NCBI GenBank assembly: GCA_963823675.1
Contig: CAWGMT010000016.1
Coordinates: 721,687-785,686 of the forward strand
Length of the DNA: 64,000 nt
Direction: 5' to 3'
From: CAWGMT01 sp963823675
GTDB lineage: Bacteria > Planctomycetota > Planctomycetia > Isosphaerales > Isosphaeraceae
The notes beneath the pieces were generated by a model. The model was not told the DNA's origin. It ran no database searches and was given only the letters and a program-made list of their open reading frames with translations. Positions within the stretch are counted from its first letter, which is position 1, and the number at the start of each line of letters is the position of its first letter. Position numbers and translations under genes: made by a program. Of the stretch, positions 51,801-61,811 are shown one piece after another.

Positions 51801-54407
51801 TCGTAATTGTCGGTCGCCCCTCGCGCAGGGGCGTGGATTGAAACTCTCTCCACTTCTAATACGCACGGCGCGGCCGCGTCGCCCCTCGCGCAGGGGCGTG
51901 GATTGAAACTGACCACTGACGCGAGAGGAGAATGAGATGAGAGTCGCCCCTCGCGCAGGGGCGTGGATTGAAACCAAGAGTCGGTAGGCAAGTCGTCAAT
52001 ACCCTGAGTCGCCCCTCGCGCAGGGGCGTGGATTGAAACGTGTGCCGATCGTGAACCTCGAACCGTTCGCGAGGTCGCCCCTCGCGCAGGGGCGTGGATT
52101 GAAACGTCATCCGTCCGTTCCACGAGTGCCCGCTCGAGGTCGCCCCTCGCGCAGGGGCGTGGATTGAAACACTCTCGTCAATCTCACTCAGATCAAATCC
52201 GAGCGTCGCCCCTCGCGCAGGGGCGTGGATTGAAACATCGTGAAGGGTGAGACGGCTCCTCACGCGAAGAGTCGCCCCTCGCGCAGGGGCGTGGATTGAA
52301 ACTCGCGCGTTTGGAGGCGGATCTGATGTACCTCCGTCGCCCCTCGCGCAGGGGCGTGGATTGAAACAGGCCGACCTATTGGGCAGAACCGCTCTGAGGC
52401 GTCGCCCCTCGCGCAGGGGCGTGGATTGAAACATTTCCGGCTCGCGAGTTCGGCCTTGACCTCTTGTCGCCCCTCGCGCAGGGGCGTGGATTGAAACCCA
52501 TACTTCGGGTCCCACGCTACGTCGCCGTCCGTCGCCCCTCGCGCAGGGGCGTGGATTGAAACCCAGAATTCCAGGAATGGGGGTTGACCAGTGCGATGTC
52601 GCCCCTCGCGCAGGGGCGTGGATTGAAACGTGATCGCGTCATGCTTGCTGATCATCTCGTTCACGTCGCCCCTCGCGCAGGGGCGTGGATTGAAACCTGG
52701 CTCAAGTAGGATCAAACTACCAGCCTATGAGTCGCCCCTCGCGCAGGGGCGTGGATTGAAACCGGTCGTATCTCGAAGACCCCAAGAGCGGCCACCGGTC
52801 GCCCCTCGCGCAGGGGCGTGGATTGAAACACGCCCACCTTTAACAGTGCCATCATCGGCTTCGCGGGTCGCCCCTCGCGCAGGGGCGTGGATTGAAACCA
52901 CTTCTTGATGGCCATGCAAACGGGGCCGCAAGTCGCCCCTCGCGCAGGGGCGTGGATTGAAACCACGTGGATGGCCTTGAGCTCCACGTCCGGCAAGTCG
53001 CCCCTCGCGCAGGGGCGTGGATTGAAACAGTTTTCATTCGCCCCAACCGGTTGCGACGCGGGTCGCCCCTCGCGCAGGGGCGTGGATTGAAACGTTCGCC
53101 TGGTCGATCATGATCGCGCTATTACCCGTCGCCCCTCGCGCAGGGGCGTGGATTGAAACCGAAGCCTGTCAAGAAGCTGGGAGCTCCTGAGGCGTCGCCC
53201 CTCGCGCAGGGGCGTGGATTGAAACGAGATAAAGAGAGAAGTGAAGAGTTCAGACAGTCGTCGCCCCTCGCGCAGGGGCGTGGATTGAAACTTGTCATAC
53301 ATCACCCGATCGGCATGGCTATGCGTCGCCCCTCGCGCGGGGGCGTGGATTGAAACACGTAGTAACTGGGAGAGTCGTAATACTGGGCAGGAGTCGCCCC
53401 TCGCGCAGGGGCGTGGATTGAAACCATTACCCATCACCCAAGGAGCCCTTCATGCCCCGTCGCCCCTCGCGCAGGGGCGTGGATTGAAACAGTGGGGACA
53501 TGGACCGTTATTCGTAAATGGACGTCGCCCCTCGCGCAGGGGCGTGGATTGAAACAGACAGCGCAAACTTGATGGTCACGTTCATCGGGTCGCCCCTCGC
53601 GCAGGGGCGTGGATTGAAACTCGCGCGTTTGCAGGCGAATCTGATGTACCTCCGGTCGCCCCTCGCGCAGGGGCGTGGATTGAAACGAGAGACGGGGCTG
53701 GGGGATGTCGAGCAGCCTCGTCGCCCCTCGCGCAGGGGCGTGGATTGAAACGGGTCAACAATGCACATGCATTCCGAGTTGCCGAGTCGCCCCTCGCGCA
53801 GGGGCGTGGATTGAAACGCGCTCACGCTGAGCGTGCCGGAAAGCGCGGTCGTCGCCCCTCGCGCAGGGGCGTGGATTGAAACAAGTTCGAGCGACGCTTT
53901 CGGCGCGATGCTGAAGTCGCCCCTCGCGCAGGGGCGTGGATTGAAACACGATCATCGAAAACTGCACGGTGCACTAGCGAAGGTCGCCCCTCGCGCAGGG
54001 GCGTGGATTGAAACTACTAATGGATTTGCATTGGAACGGCGACGCGGGTCGCCCCTCGCGCAGGGGCGTGGATTGAAACCTGATCTCTTTCAGCTCCCGC
54101 TTGTGCTCCCTGGTCGCCCCTCGCGCAGGGGCGCGGATTGAAACCTCAACGTCGCGGGCCGGATCTTGCGGCTGCGCGTCGCCCCTCGCGCAGGGGCGTG
54201 GATTGAAACCCCTGAGCACGGCCGCTTCGTTTTTCGTGCTCGAGTCGCCCCTCGCGCAGGGGCGTGGATTGAAACCGCCAACAAGCGTCCATTACTATCG
54301 GGGCGAATGTCGCCCCTCGCGCAGGGGCGTGGATTGAAACATGCTCCACCACGATCCCGACTACCGGGTCGGCAAGTCGCCCCTCGCGCAGGGGCGTGGA
54401 TTGGGAC
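39844..54407 (+). CRISPR. Type I-C CRISPR array: 222 repeats, 221 spacers (hand count)
   Basis: The 32-base repeat starts GTCGCCCCTCGCGCAGGGGC and ends GTGGATTGAAAC. GCCCCTCGCGCAGGGGC forms the hairpin cut by Cas5c, leaving an ATTGAAAC-containing 5' handle. I listed every repeat start from 39844 to 54376; 221 intervals average 65.8 bases, so spacers are mostly 33-34 bases (range about 32-37). Variation is minimal. Base 11 is A instead of G in the repeats at 45359, 45951, 46216, 47926 and 49243; base 15 is G in the one at 53325; base 22 is C in the one at 54113. The last repeat (54376) ends GATTGGGAC because the array joins unrelated DNA there. The ATTGAAAC end points away from cas2, so transcription runs from cas2 outward. 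Confidence 0.98.
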
Positions 54408-54592
54408 GGAAACAGGGACGCAGCTCGTTAGCGGTCGGGGGAACCGTGACCGGGACGGCTTTCGGTTCTCTTGCATTTGGCATTGCCGGCACTCACCTGG
54501 CGCAAGTTCGCCATGTCGTCCGCAACTTGGCTCGCTTTGCGGGGCCGGCCTTCCGGACGAACCGTGAGGACGGAAACAGGGACGCAGCTAGT
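54405..54592. repeat. 164-bp RAYT-derived direct repeat, first copy and start of the second
   Basis: GACGGAAACAGGGACGCAGC occurs at 54405 and again at 54569, a 164-base period. The first copy (54405-54568) is complete and contains the uninterrupted sequence GCAGCTCGT then TAGCGGTCGG. The second copy begins at 54569, is split after GCAGCTAGT at 54592 by the introns, and resumes at 60592 with TAGCGGTCGGGGGAACC. The unit matches, on the minus strand, the 3' end of a REP-associated transposase gene. The first copy touches the last CRISPR repeat. Confidence 0.85.
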
Positions 54593-55062
54593 GTGCGCCG
54601 TGTTAAGGTGTTGGTCTTCAGCGGGTGTAAGTCCCGCCTGGCAACTGGGTCGCTCCAGCCAGGAGCTATCGGAGCGGCGGTGGAGGTGACAAAGCCGTCG
54701 GAGCCTTCGAGACAGATGTGTCGCTTTGGCGATGCAGCAAGCCGACAGGCCGTAATAGCCAGTGAACGTTGAGCAGGCCTCGAAACGTCCAATGTGGTCG
54801 CCGACCTTGCACTAGTATGGGGAAGGCCGCCGTCGCTGGGGATGACTGGCGAGGCTGGAATAGGCCGGACCATGAGCGATCAGAACCCAGCGGGCCACCG
54901 GGGTAATGACGACGGCATGTCGGTACATGGAGATCCAACGCAACACGGGAAACCCCAAGCAGTGAGGGCGCGTAACCCTCAACCGGACGCCCGCGAGGGA
55001 CAGGACCGGGCCGCCTGGGGTGGCGGAGAGGCTCGTAGTACCTGCGAAACCGGGTAATTCCG

Positions 55063-56424
55063 GTGGAGGGAAGGAGCCTTAGTTCAAGGTCAACGCAAGA
55101 CGTGGCCGAAGGCCGGGAGATTGGTGTGAGCCTATCACCTCCACTGAAGGTCGGGAAGCTACAGGCGGCGTTGCACACCAAAGCGAAGAACTCGCCCGAC
55201 TACCGCTTCTATGCCCTGTATGACAAGTTGTACCGGCGGGACGTCCTCCGATTTGCCTACGAGCGTAGCCGCGCCAATCGCGGCAAACCCGGGGTGGATC
55301 GACAGACGTTCGCCGACATCGAGGAGTATGGGCTAGAACGGTGGCTGGACGAACTGACGACAGAACTCCACAGTGGAACGTACCAACCCCAGCCGGTCCG
55401 ACGCGTGTACATCCCCAAACCGGATGGAAAGCAACGACCGCTGGGCATCCCTTGCATAAAAGATCGTGTGGTCCAGATGGCTGCGGTGTTGGTCTTGGAG
55501 CCGATCTTCGAGGCCGACCTGGAGCCGGAACAACACGCCTATCGCCCGGACCGCAGCGCCCTGGACGCCGTTCGCCAAGTCGAACGGCTGATCAGGTCGG
55601 GGCATACCGAGGTGGTGGACGCGGACCTGTCTGGTTATTTCGATAGCATCCCGCATCCGGAGTTGATGAAATCGGTGTCCCGCCGGGTTAGCGACGGCCG
55701 CATGCTGCGGCTGATCAAGATGTGGCTGGAAGCACCGGTGGAAGAAAGCGATGGGAAAGGGAACCGCCAGCGGACGACCCGGAACAAGGACCAGGGGATG
55801 GGAACTCCTCAAGGGGCTCCAATCTCACCACTGTTGTCCAACATCTACATGCGGCGCTTTGTGAAGGGATGGAAGACGGGAGGACACGAGCAACGTCTCG
55901 ATGCGCGCATCGTCAACTACGCGGACGACTTTGTCATCTGCTGCCATGGCACGGCCGACGAGGCCATGAACGTGATGCGGGGGATGATGTCCAAGCTAAA
56001 GCTGACGGTAAACGAGAAGAAGACGCGGCTCTGCCGCCTGCCAGAGGAGACGTTTGACTTTCTGGGTTATACCCTGGGCCGGAACTACGATCGCCGCACG
56101 GGTGAGTCCTACTTGGGGCCACGCCCGTCACGGAAGAAGATCGACCGGCTCTGTAACGAGATCGGCGAGCTGACGACGCGACGCAGGACATTTCTGGCGG
56201 TGGAGGAGCTGACCGGAAGGATCAACCGCAAATTACGCGGCTGGTCCAACTATTTCCGCATCGGCACCGTCAGCAAGGCCTACCGAAACGTCGACAGCCA
56301 CGTCCGTTACAGGGTACGTCAGTGGTTGTGCGCGAAATTCAAGGTACCTGGCCAGGGGAAACGTAAGTACCCGGACGCCTACCTGTATCGGAAGCTGGGC
56401 TTGTACCAGCTTGCCGGGAGCTAG
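55063..56424 (+). CDS. ltrA: Group II intron reverse transcriptase / maturase
   Basis: 453 aa if translation starts at GTG 55063; GTG 55126 (just before SLSPPLKVGKLQAALHTKAK) is an alternative and perhaps more natural start. The RT domain has NRGKPGVDRQTFADI, RRVYIPKPDGKQRPLGIP, HAYRPDRSALDAV, DADLSGYFDSIPH, GTPQGAPISPLLSNIYM and the catalytic YADDFVI. The maturase X domain follows, with LRGWSNYFRIGTVSKAYRNV. No HNH endonuclease domain is present. It assists splicing and copies the intron into DNA. Confidence 0.93.
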   Translation: MEGRSLSSRSTQDVAEGREIGVSLSPPLKVGKLQAALHTKAKNSPDYRFYALYDKLYRRDVLRFAYERSRANRGKPGVDRQTFADIEEYGLERWLDELTTELHSGTYQPQPVRRVYIPKPDGKQRPLGIPCIKDRVVQMAAVLVLEPIFEADLEPEQHAYRPDRSALDAVRQVERLIRSGHTEVVDADLSGYFDSIPHPELMKSVSRRVSDGRMLRLIKMWLEAPVEESDGKGNRQRTTRNKDQGMGTPQGAPISPLLSNIYMRRFVKGWKTGGHEQRLDARIVNYADDFVICCHGTADEAMNVMRGMMSKLKLTVNEKKTRLCRLPEETFDFLGYTLGRNYDRRTGESYLGPRPSRKKIDRLCNEIGELTTRRRTFLAVEELTGRINRKLRGWSNYFRIGTVSKAYRNVDSHVRYRVRQWLCAKFKVPGQGKRKYPDAYLYRKLGLYQLAGS

Positions 56425-56480
56425 CCGCAACGGTTCGTGTGCGAACGTGTGCGTATCGCATGAGAAACAGCCTTGTCCGA

Positions 56481-56513
56481 AAGCCGGGTGCGGGAAAACT
56501 GCACGCCCGGTTT
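56481..56513 (+). ncRNA. Group II intron domain V (upstream copy)
   Basis: AAGCCGGGTGCGGGAAAACT followed by GCACGCCCGGTTT folds into the 33-34 base hairpin with a GAAA-type loop and the AGC catalytic triad at its base (56482-56484). An identical domain V is present in the downstream copy near 60445-60477. Confidence 0.88.
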
Positions 56514-56719
56514 GATGAGCGGGGTGTGGAAACGGAGCATGGCGAAGCTAGTGAGGCACCGGCAGACGAAAGGGCCGGCAAACAGATAGGCCAAGCCTTA
56601 AGCTACCGCGCCACACCTCGACTCTACGTGCGCCGTGTTAAGGTGTTGGTCTTCAGCGGGTGTAAGTCCCGCCTGGCAACTGGGTCGCTCCAGCCAGGAG
56701 CTATCGGAGCGGCGGTGGA

Positions 56720-57029
56720 ACCGGTCGTGCCACCTTCGGCGGCGCCCTCGCGTCCCGTGAACTTGGGTCGGGGAGATCTGGTTCTGCTCGCGACTCGTCT
56801 CTATTCTGCGGGTTGGTGACGCGAGTCAGTGGCCGTATTCCCTTTGGTGCTTCCTGCCCGAGGTGGAGCTTGGCCCGAGAGGCTTCGACCTTGTCATTGG
56901 CGACTTGCCTGCCGGGTTTTCCCGGCGTGGTATTGATCCCGTTGGGGAGACTTCAAACGTCCCCGATACCCCTCTTGGCTCGCGGCGCCTTGTTGTTTCA
57001 CCACCCACATCCGCGAACCGGAGACATCC
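56720..57029 (+). ncRNA. Candidate bridge RNA region at the left end of the IS110 element
   Basis: 310 noncoding bases precede the transposase, a length and place that fit the structured bridge (seek) RNAs of IS110 elements. Hairpins visible by eye include GCCGGG-TTTT-CCCGGC (near 56919-56934) and GGGGA...TCCCC (near 56943-56968). GGTGGAG at 56862-56868 repeats the seven bases spanning the insertion point, as one target-binding guide might, but seven bases is weak. The right noncoding end is shorter (193 bases). Confidence 0.45.
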
Positions 57030-58457
57030 ATGGTCGCTCCAAACGAAGAGCCCAAGAAGCCAACCAAGCCCAAGAAGCCAGCCAAGCCCAACAAGTCGCG
57101 GGAGAGATCGCGTCCCGTCCCCGTCCCCGCCTCGTCAGCGGGGCTCAGTGTCCTCAACCCAGACGCGTGTGGAATCGATGTTCATTCCAACATGCATATG
57201 GTCTGCGTCCCCGCTGACCGCGACGCCAACCCAGTCCGGCAGTTCGGCGCCAACACCGTCGATCTTCAGGAGATCGCCGCGTGGTTAAAGAAGTGCTGCG
57301 TGAAAACGATCGCTTTGGAATCCACCGGCATCTACTGGATTCCTCTGTTCGAGCTCCTTGAATCGGAGGGCTTCGACGTCAAGCTGGTGGAACCGGGGCA
57401 ACTTTCGCGTTGCGGCGCGCCCCAAGACGGACGTGCTCGACGCGCAGTGGATCCAACGGTTGCACTCCTACGGTCTCTTGCGTGCGTCGTTTCGGCCTCC
57501 GGATTCCGTGCTGGCGCTGCGTGCCTACTGGCGGCAGCGGCAGATGCAGGTTCGCTACGCCGCCAGCCACGCCCAGCACATGCAGAAGGCCATGGAGCAA
57601 ATGAATGTCAAACTGACCGAAGTCGTCAGCGACATCACGGGGCTGACCGGTATGTCGATCATCGAAGCCATCCTGGAGGGCGAACGTGACCCCATCAAAC
57701 TGGCTGAACTGCGCCATGAGCGATGTCAGCACAGTGAGGAAGAGATAGCCCTTGCGTTGGAAGGAACGTGGCGGCCCGAGCATCTTTTCGAGCTTCGGCA
57801 GGCCTATGAGTTGTACCAGTTCCATCATCGACAGATCACCGAGTGCGACCAGCAGGTCCAAGCAGAACTGGCCAATTTCCCCAACCGGGCGGGAGAAAAG
57901 ACTCGGGTTGTCAAGCCGCGGAAGCGCGGCGCAAGAGCAACGACGTGCGGTTCGAGGCGACCGGCCCGTTGTTCCAGGCCTTGGGCGTGGACCTGACAAT
58001 GATCGAGGGGATCGACGTGGGAACGGCCCTGGTGATTCTGGCTGAAATCGGCGTGGACGTCAGCCGCTTTCCCACCGAGAAACACTTCGCCAGTTGGCTG
58101 CGGCTGTGTCCGCCGCAGGATGAGAGCAACAAGACGAAGAGACGCCGCGGCCATCGCAAGGGCACGAACCGAGTGACCATCGCGCTGCGGATGTGTGCCC
58201 GGTCGCTGGGCAAAACAATGACGCCGTTGGGCCTGTTCTACCGCCGCATCCGCAGTCGGCTCGGCGGACTCGGAGCAGTCAAGGCCACCGCGCACAAGTT
58301 GGCGTGTTTGGTCTACCGGATGCTCAAGTACGGCCAAGAGTACGTAACGCAGTCGATGGAAGAGTACGAGGCCAAGGTGGCGGCTAACATCCTCAAGTCG
58401 CTGAAGCGAAAGGCGGCGATGCTGGGCTTCCAACTCAGTCCGCTGCCCACGCCGTAG
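57030..58457 (+). pseudogene. IS110-family DEDD transposase (recombinase), two frameshifts
   Basis: After a Lys/Pro-rich leader, the RuvC-like domain has CGIDVHSNMHMVCVPA (Asp), IALESTGIYWIPLFELL (Glu) and, in another frame, ARPKTDVLDAQWIQRLHS (the Asp pair). Helices follow (RQRQMQVRYAASHAQHMQKA). Near 57930 the frame changes again to the Transposase_20 domain: MIEGIDVGTALVILAEIGVD, SWLRLCPPQDESNKTKRRRG and ALRMCARSLGKTMTPL (probable catalytic Ser). All parts are there in order over three frames; the element may be intact if the shifts are errors. Confidence 0.88.
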
Positions 58458-59027
58458 CTTATATTGATCGAGGCGGTTGCCATCGCGCGACGCGCCTCTG
58501 GTCATGCACAACGCTGAGAAACCAAATCCTCCGGCATCGGTTCGCGATACCGGGGTTGGGGGGATTGTCGGCGCCGTCCAACACTCGAGCCGGAAACAGC
58601 CTCCGCGCAGTCGCCGCACACAGCGCAGCAAGCGGGGGAGTTCATGGGGAGGTGACAAAGCCGTCGGAGCCTTCGAGACAGATGTGTCGCTTTGGCGATG
58701 CAGCAAGCCGACAGGCCGTAATAGCCAGTGAACGTTGAGCAGGCCTCGAAACGTCCAATGTGGTCGCCGACCTTGCACTAGTATGGGGAAGGCCGCCGTC
58801 GCTGGGGATGACTGGCGAGGCTGGAATAGGCCGGACCATGAGCGATCAGAACCCAGCGGGCCACCGGGGTAATGACGACGGCATGTCGGTACATGGAGAT
58901 CCAACGCAACACGGGAAACCCCAAGCAGTGAGGGCGCGTAACCCTCAACCGGACGCCCGCGAGGGACAGGCCGGGCCGCCTGGGGTGGCGGAGAGGCTCG
59001 TAGTACCTGCGAAACCGGGTAATTCCG

Positions 59028-60388
59028 GTGGAGGGAAGGAGCCTTAGTTCAAGGTCAACGCAAGACGTGGCCGAAGGCCGGGAGATTGGTGTGAGCCTAT
59101 CACCTCCACTGAAGGTCGGGAAGCTACAGGCGGCGTTGCACACCAAAGCGAAGAACTCGCCCGACTACCGCTTCTATGCCCTGTATGACAAGTTGTACCG
59201 GCGGGACGTCCTCCGATTTGCCTACGAGCGTAGCCGCGCCAATCGCGGCAAACCCGGGGTGGATCGACAGACGTTCGCCGACATCGAGGAGTATGGGCTA
59301 GAACGGTGGCTGGACGAACTGACGACAGAACTCCACAGTGGAACGTACCAACCCCAGCCGGTCCGACGCGTGTACATCCCCAAACCGGATGGAAAGCAAC
59401 GACCGCTGGGCATCCCTTGCATAAAAGATCGTGTGGTCCAGATGGCTGCGGTGTTGGTCTTGGAGCCGATCTTCGAGGCCGACCTGGAGCCGGAACAACA
59501 CGCCTATCGCCCGGACCGCAGCGCCCTGGACGCCGTTCGCCAAGTCGAACGGCTGATCAGGTCGGGGCATACCGAGGTGGTGGACGCGGACCTGTCTGGT
59601 TATTTCGATAGCATCCCGCATCCGGAGTTGATGAAATCGGTGTCCCGCCGGGTTAGCGACGGCCGCATGCTGCGGCTGATCAAGATGTGGCTGGAAGCAC
59701 CGGTGGAAGAAAGCGATGGGAAAGGGAACCGCCAGCGGACGACCCGGAACAAGGACCAGGGGATGGGAACTCCTCAAGGGGCTCCAATCTCACCACTGTT
59801 GTCCAACATCTACATGCGGCGCTTTGTGAAGGGATGGAAGACGGGAGGACACGAGCAACGTCTCGATGGCGCATCGTCAACTACGCGGACGACTTTGTCA
59901 TCTGCTGCCATGGCACGGCCGACGAGGCCATGAACGTGATGCGGGGGATGATGTCCAAGCTAAAGCTGACGGTAAACGAGAAGAAGACGCGGCTCTGCCG
60001 CCTGCCAGAGGAGACGTTTGACTTTCTGGGTTATACCCTGGGCCGGAACTACGATCGCCGCACGGGTGAGTCCTACTTGGGGCCACGCCCGTCACGGAAG
60101 AAGATCGACCGGCTCTGTAACGAGATCGGCGAGCTGACGACGCGACGCAGGACATTTCTGGCGGTGGAGGAGCTGACCGGAAGGATCAACCGCAAATTAC
60201 GCGGCTGGTCCAACTATTTCCGCATCGGCACCGTCAGCAAGGCCTACCGAAACGTCGACAGCCACGTCCGTTACAGGGTACGTCAGTGGTTGTGCGCGAA
60301 ATTCAAGGTACCTGGCCAGGGGAAACGTAAGTACCCGGACGCCTACCTGTATCGGAAGCTGGGCTTGTACCAGCTTGCCGGGAGCTAG
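59028..60388 (+). pseudogene. Reverse transcriptase of the downstream intron, frameshifted
   Basis: Identical to the upstream RT until HEQRLD near 59868, where one base is missing (CTCGATGGCGC against CTCGATGCGCGC). The catalytic YADD segment therefore falls in a different frame, and the first frame stops at 59933. The protein would lack its active site and the maturase domain. Confidence 0.9.
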
Positions 60389-60591
60389 CCGCAACGGTTC
60401 GTGTGCGAACGTGTGCGTATCGCATGAGAAACAGCCTTGTCCGAAAGCCGGGTGCGGGAAAACTGCACGCCCGGTTTGATGAGCGGGGTGTGGAAACGGA
60501 GCATGGCGAAGCTAGTGAGGCACCGGCAGACGAAAGGGCCGGCAAACAGATAGGCCAAGCCTTAAGCTACCGCGCCACACCTCGACTCTAC

Positions 60592-60860
60592 TAGCGGTCG
60601 GGGGAACCGTGACCGGGACGGCTTTCGGTTCTCTTGCATTTGGCATTGCCGGCACTCACCTGGCGCAAGTTCGCCATATCGTCCGCAACTTGGCTCGCTT
60701 TGCGGGGCCGCCCTTCCGGACGAACCGTGTGCTGCAAGCCCAGTTGGAAAAGTCCGTCAATTGACCGTCCTGCTCCGGCCAGACGACGAAGTGCCAATGA
60801 TTGGACAAGACACAACCACCCCGAACCACGCAGACGCCTGCCACGACGCGCCGCGTTCCG
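60592..60860 (-). pseudogene. Remnant of a REP-associated tyrosine transposase (RAYT)
   Basis: On the minus strand CVLSNHWHFVVWPEQDGQLT with DF is the metal-binding HWH motif region of the Y1 transposase. Very soon after, in another frame, QLGLQHTVRPEGRPRKAS matches the usual C-terminal tail. The catalytic Tyr region between them is missing. The tail continues into the sequence that forms the 164-bp repeat at the array end. The family mobilises REP palindromes, which this window contains. Confidence 0.65.
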
Positions 60861-61202
60861 GCTTGTCGTGCAAAAGCAGCGGACGGCGTGAACTGATGTA
60901 GCCCTATCGTTGAGAAATAATCAAGTAAAGATCGGGCATACGCTTGACACCGATCGAACCCGCACCTTAGAGTCTTTCCTTCGGTGGATCGACGGAGGGC
61001 GACGATTGTTGGCGTCCCGCCTGGAAGCATGAAGCGCGGGAAAAACGCACATCCACCAGTCTACCCTGCGGGCGTACGCCGGGAACTGCCACGATCAGGT
61101 GGCGCCTCTCGACGAGCAGCCCAGCCGTGTAATGTCCCGGATTGGCACGAGGAAGCGTCGCATCCACGCGTCACACAACTCTGACAGAGCGAAGGATTCA
61201 CC
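60861..61202. other. Intergenic region upstream of the PEP-CTERM gene
   Basis: About 340 bases with no supported gene. The stretch around 60900-60970 is A+T-richer and probably contains the promoter of the next gene. Confidence 0.4.
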
Positions 61203-61811
61203 ATGGGAAACACCATCCGTAGACGACTGCTCGCGGCGGCTGTGCTGGCGATGACAATCGGTACGGCCCGGGCTGAAGTGGTCATCAGCATCACTGAGGT
61301 CGGCCCCAACGTCGTGGCCACCGCGTCCGGCAGCATCGACCTCACGGGCCTGACATTCTCGAGCACTGATGACGGCAGCTTCGGCTCCGAAATGGGACCC
61401 AACTACGGATACATCGTCGTCGGCACCGCCTCCAGGATAGACGAATGGCTCGGAGTCACGGGCCCATCCTCTTTCGGTAATGGCGGGTATACCCAAGCCA
61501 CGTCCGGCTCCGGTGGCTTCATCGGCATAGTAGGACTCGATGGAGACTTAGGACTCCAGCATAATTACATCTCGGGCACGACCATCACGTCAACAAGCGA
61601 ATATGACAACACGACACTCGGCGGTCTCGGTCTGATCCCGGGCACATACATTTACACTTGGGGAACAGGCGGACCCGACCACACCCTAACGGTGCTAGTC
61701 GGAGTTCCCGAGCCCTCAACCGCCATCGTGGCGGTGTTCGGTGCCGTCGCCTTCACCGCGTACGGTTGGTCCCGCCATCGCCAGGCGCAGCGGCGGCAGG
61801 CAGCCACCTAG
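61203..61811 (+). CDS. PEP-CTERM sorted exported protein
   Basis: 202 aa with signal peptide MGNTIRRRLLAAAVLAMTIG TARA. The mature part is Gly/Ser/Thr-rich beta structure (GSIDLTGLTFSSTDDGS, FGSEMGPNYGYIVVG). The C-terminus has the complete sorting tripartite signal: VPEPST, a hydrophobic helix (AIVAVFGAVAFTAYGW) and a basic end (SRHRQAQRR). Such proteins are handled by an exosortase and placed at the surface or in the extracellular matrix. The specific role is unknown. The ATG follows GAAGGATTCACC, a fair ribosome-binding site. Confidence 0.88.
   Translation: MGNTIRRRLLAAAVLAMTIGTARAEVVISITEVGPNVVATASGSIDLTGLTFSSTDDGSFGSEMGPNYGYIVVGTASRIDEWLGVTGPSSFGNGGYTQATSGSGGFIGIVGLDGDLGLQHNYISGTTITSTSEYDNTTLGGLGLIPGTYIYTWGTGGPDHTLTVLVGVPEPSTAIVAVFGAVAFTAYGWSRHRQAQRRQAAT

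Larger units (their letters stand above)
54593..56627 (+). mobile_element. Group II intron, upstream and intact copy (2,035 nt)
   Basis: It starts GTGCGCCGTGTTAAGG, fitting the GUGYG rule, and ends CTCGACTCTAC, fitting the AY rule. The boundaries are fixed by comparison with the empty site in the neighbouring 164-bp copy (GCAGCTCGT joined to TAGCGGTCGG at 54413-54434). It encodes a reverse transcriptase in domain IV and has a clear domain V. Exon position, structure and ORF all agree. The downstream neighbour is a second copy of the same intron. Confidence 0.9.
56720..58650 (+). mobile_element. IS110-family insertion sequence, 1,931 bp
   Basis: The ends are defined by comparison with the uninterrupted upstream intron (GGCGGTGGAGGTGACAAAG). 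The left flank reads GGCGGTGGA then ACCGG; the right flank reads CATGG then GGAGGTGACAAAG. GGA is shared, so the IS110-type 2-base core lies within it. The length is confirmed independently: 3,964 minus 2,033 is 1,931. No terminal inverted repeats are obvious, as expected for this family. Confidence 0.87.
56628..60591 (+). mobile_element. Group II intron, downstream copy, interrupted by IS110 and frameshifted
   Basis: It begins GTGCGCCG directly after the last base of the upstream intron and ends CTCTAC at 60591, where TAGCGGTCGG (3' exon) resumes. Without the IS110 insertion it is 2,033 nt, two less than the upstream copy. The differences include GACAGGACCGGG versus GACAGGCCGGG, and CTCGATGCGCGCATCG versus CTCGATGGCGCATCG. 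The second breaks the reverse transcriptase frame. The IS sits in the first 100 bases of the intron (domain I). Confidence 0.88.

Noticed and set aside
39737..54476. Dozens of long open frames across the CRISPR array with repeated peptides such as SPLAQGRGLK, FQSTPLREGR and VSIHAPARGAT
   Set aside because: The repeat has no stop codon in several frames, so the array reads open on both strands. The peptides are translations of the repeat and not proteins.
54493..54873. Minus-strand frames within the group II introns (also 54666-55181, 58642-59146 and others)
   Set aside because: They appear in both intron copies because the RNA structure is copied, not because a protein is conserved; the RNA domains explain the sequence.
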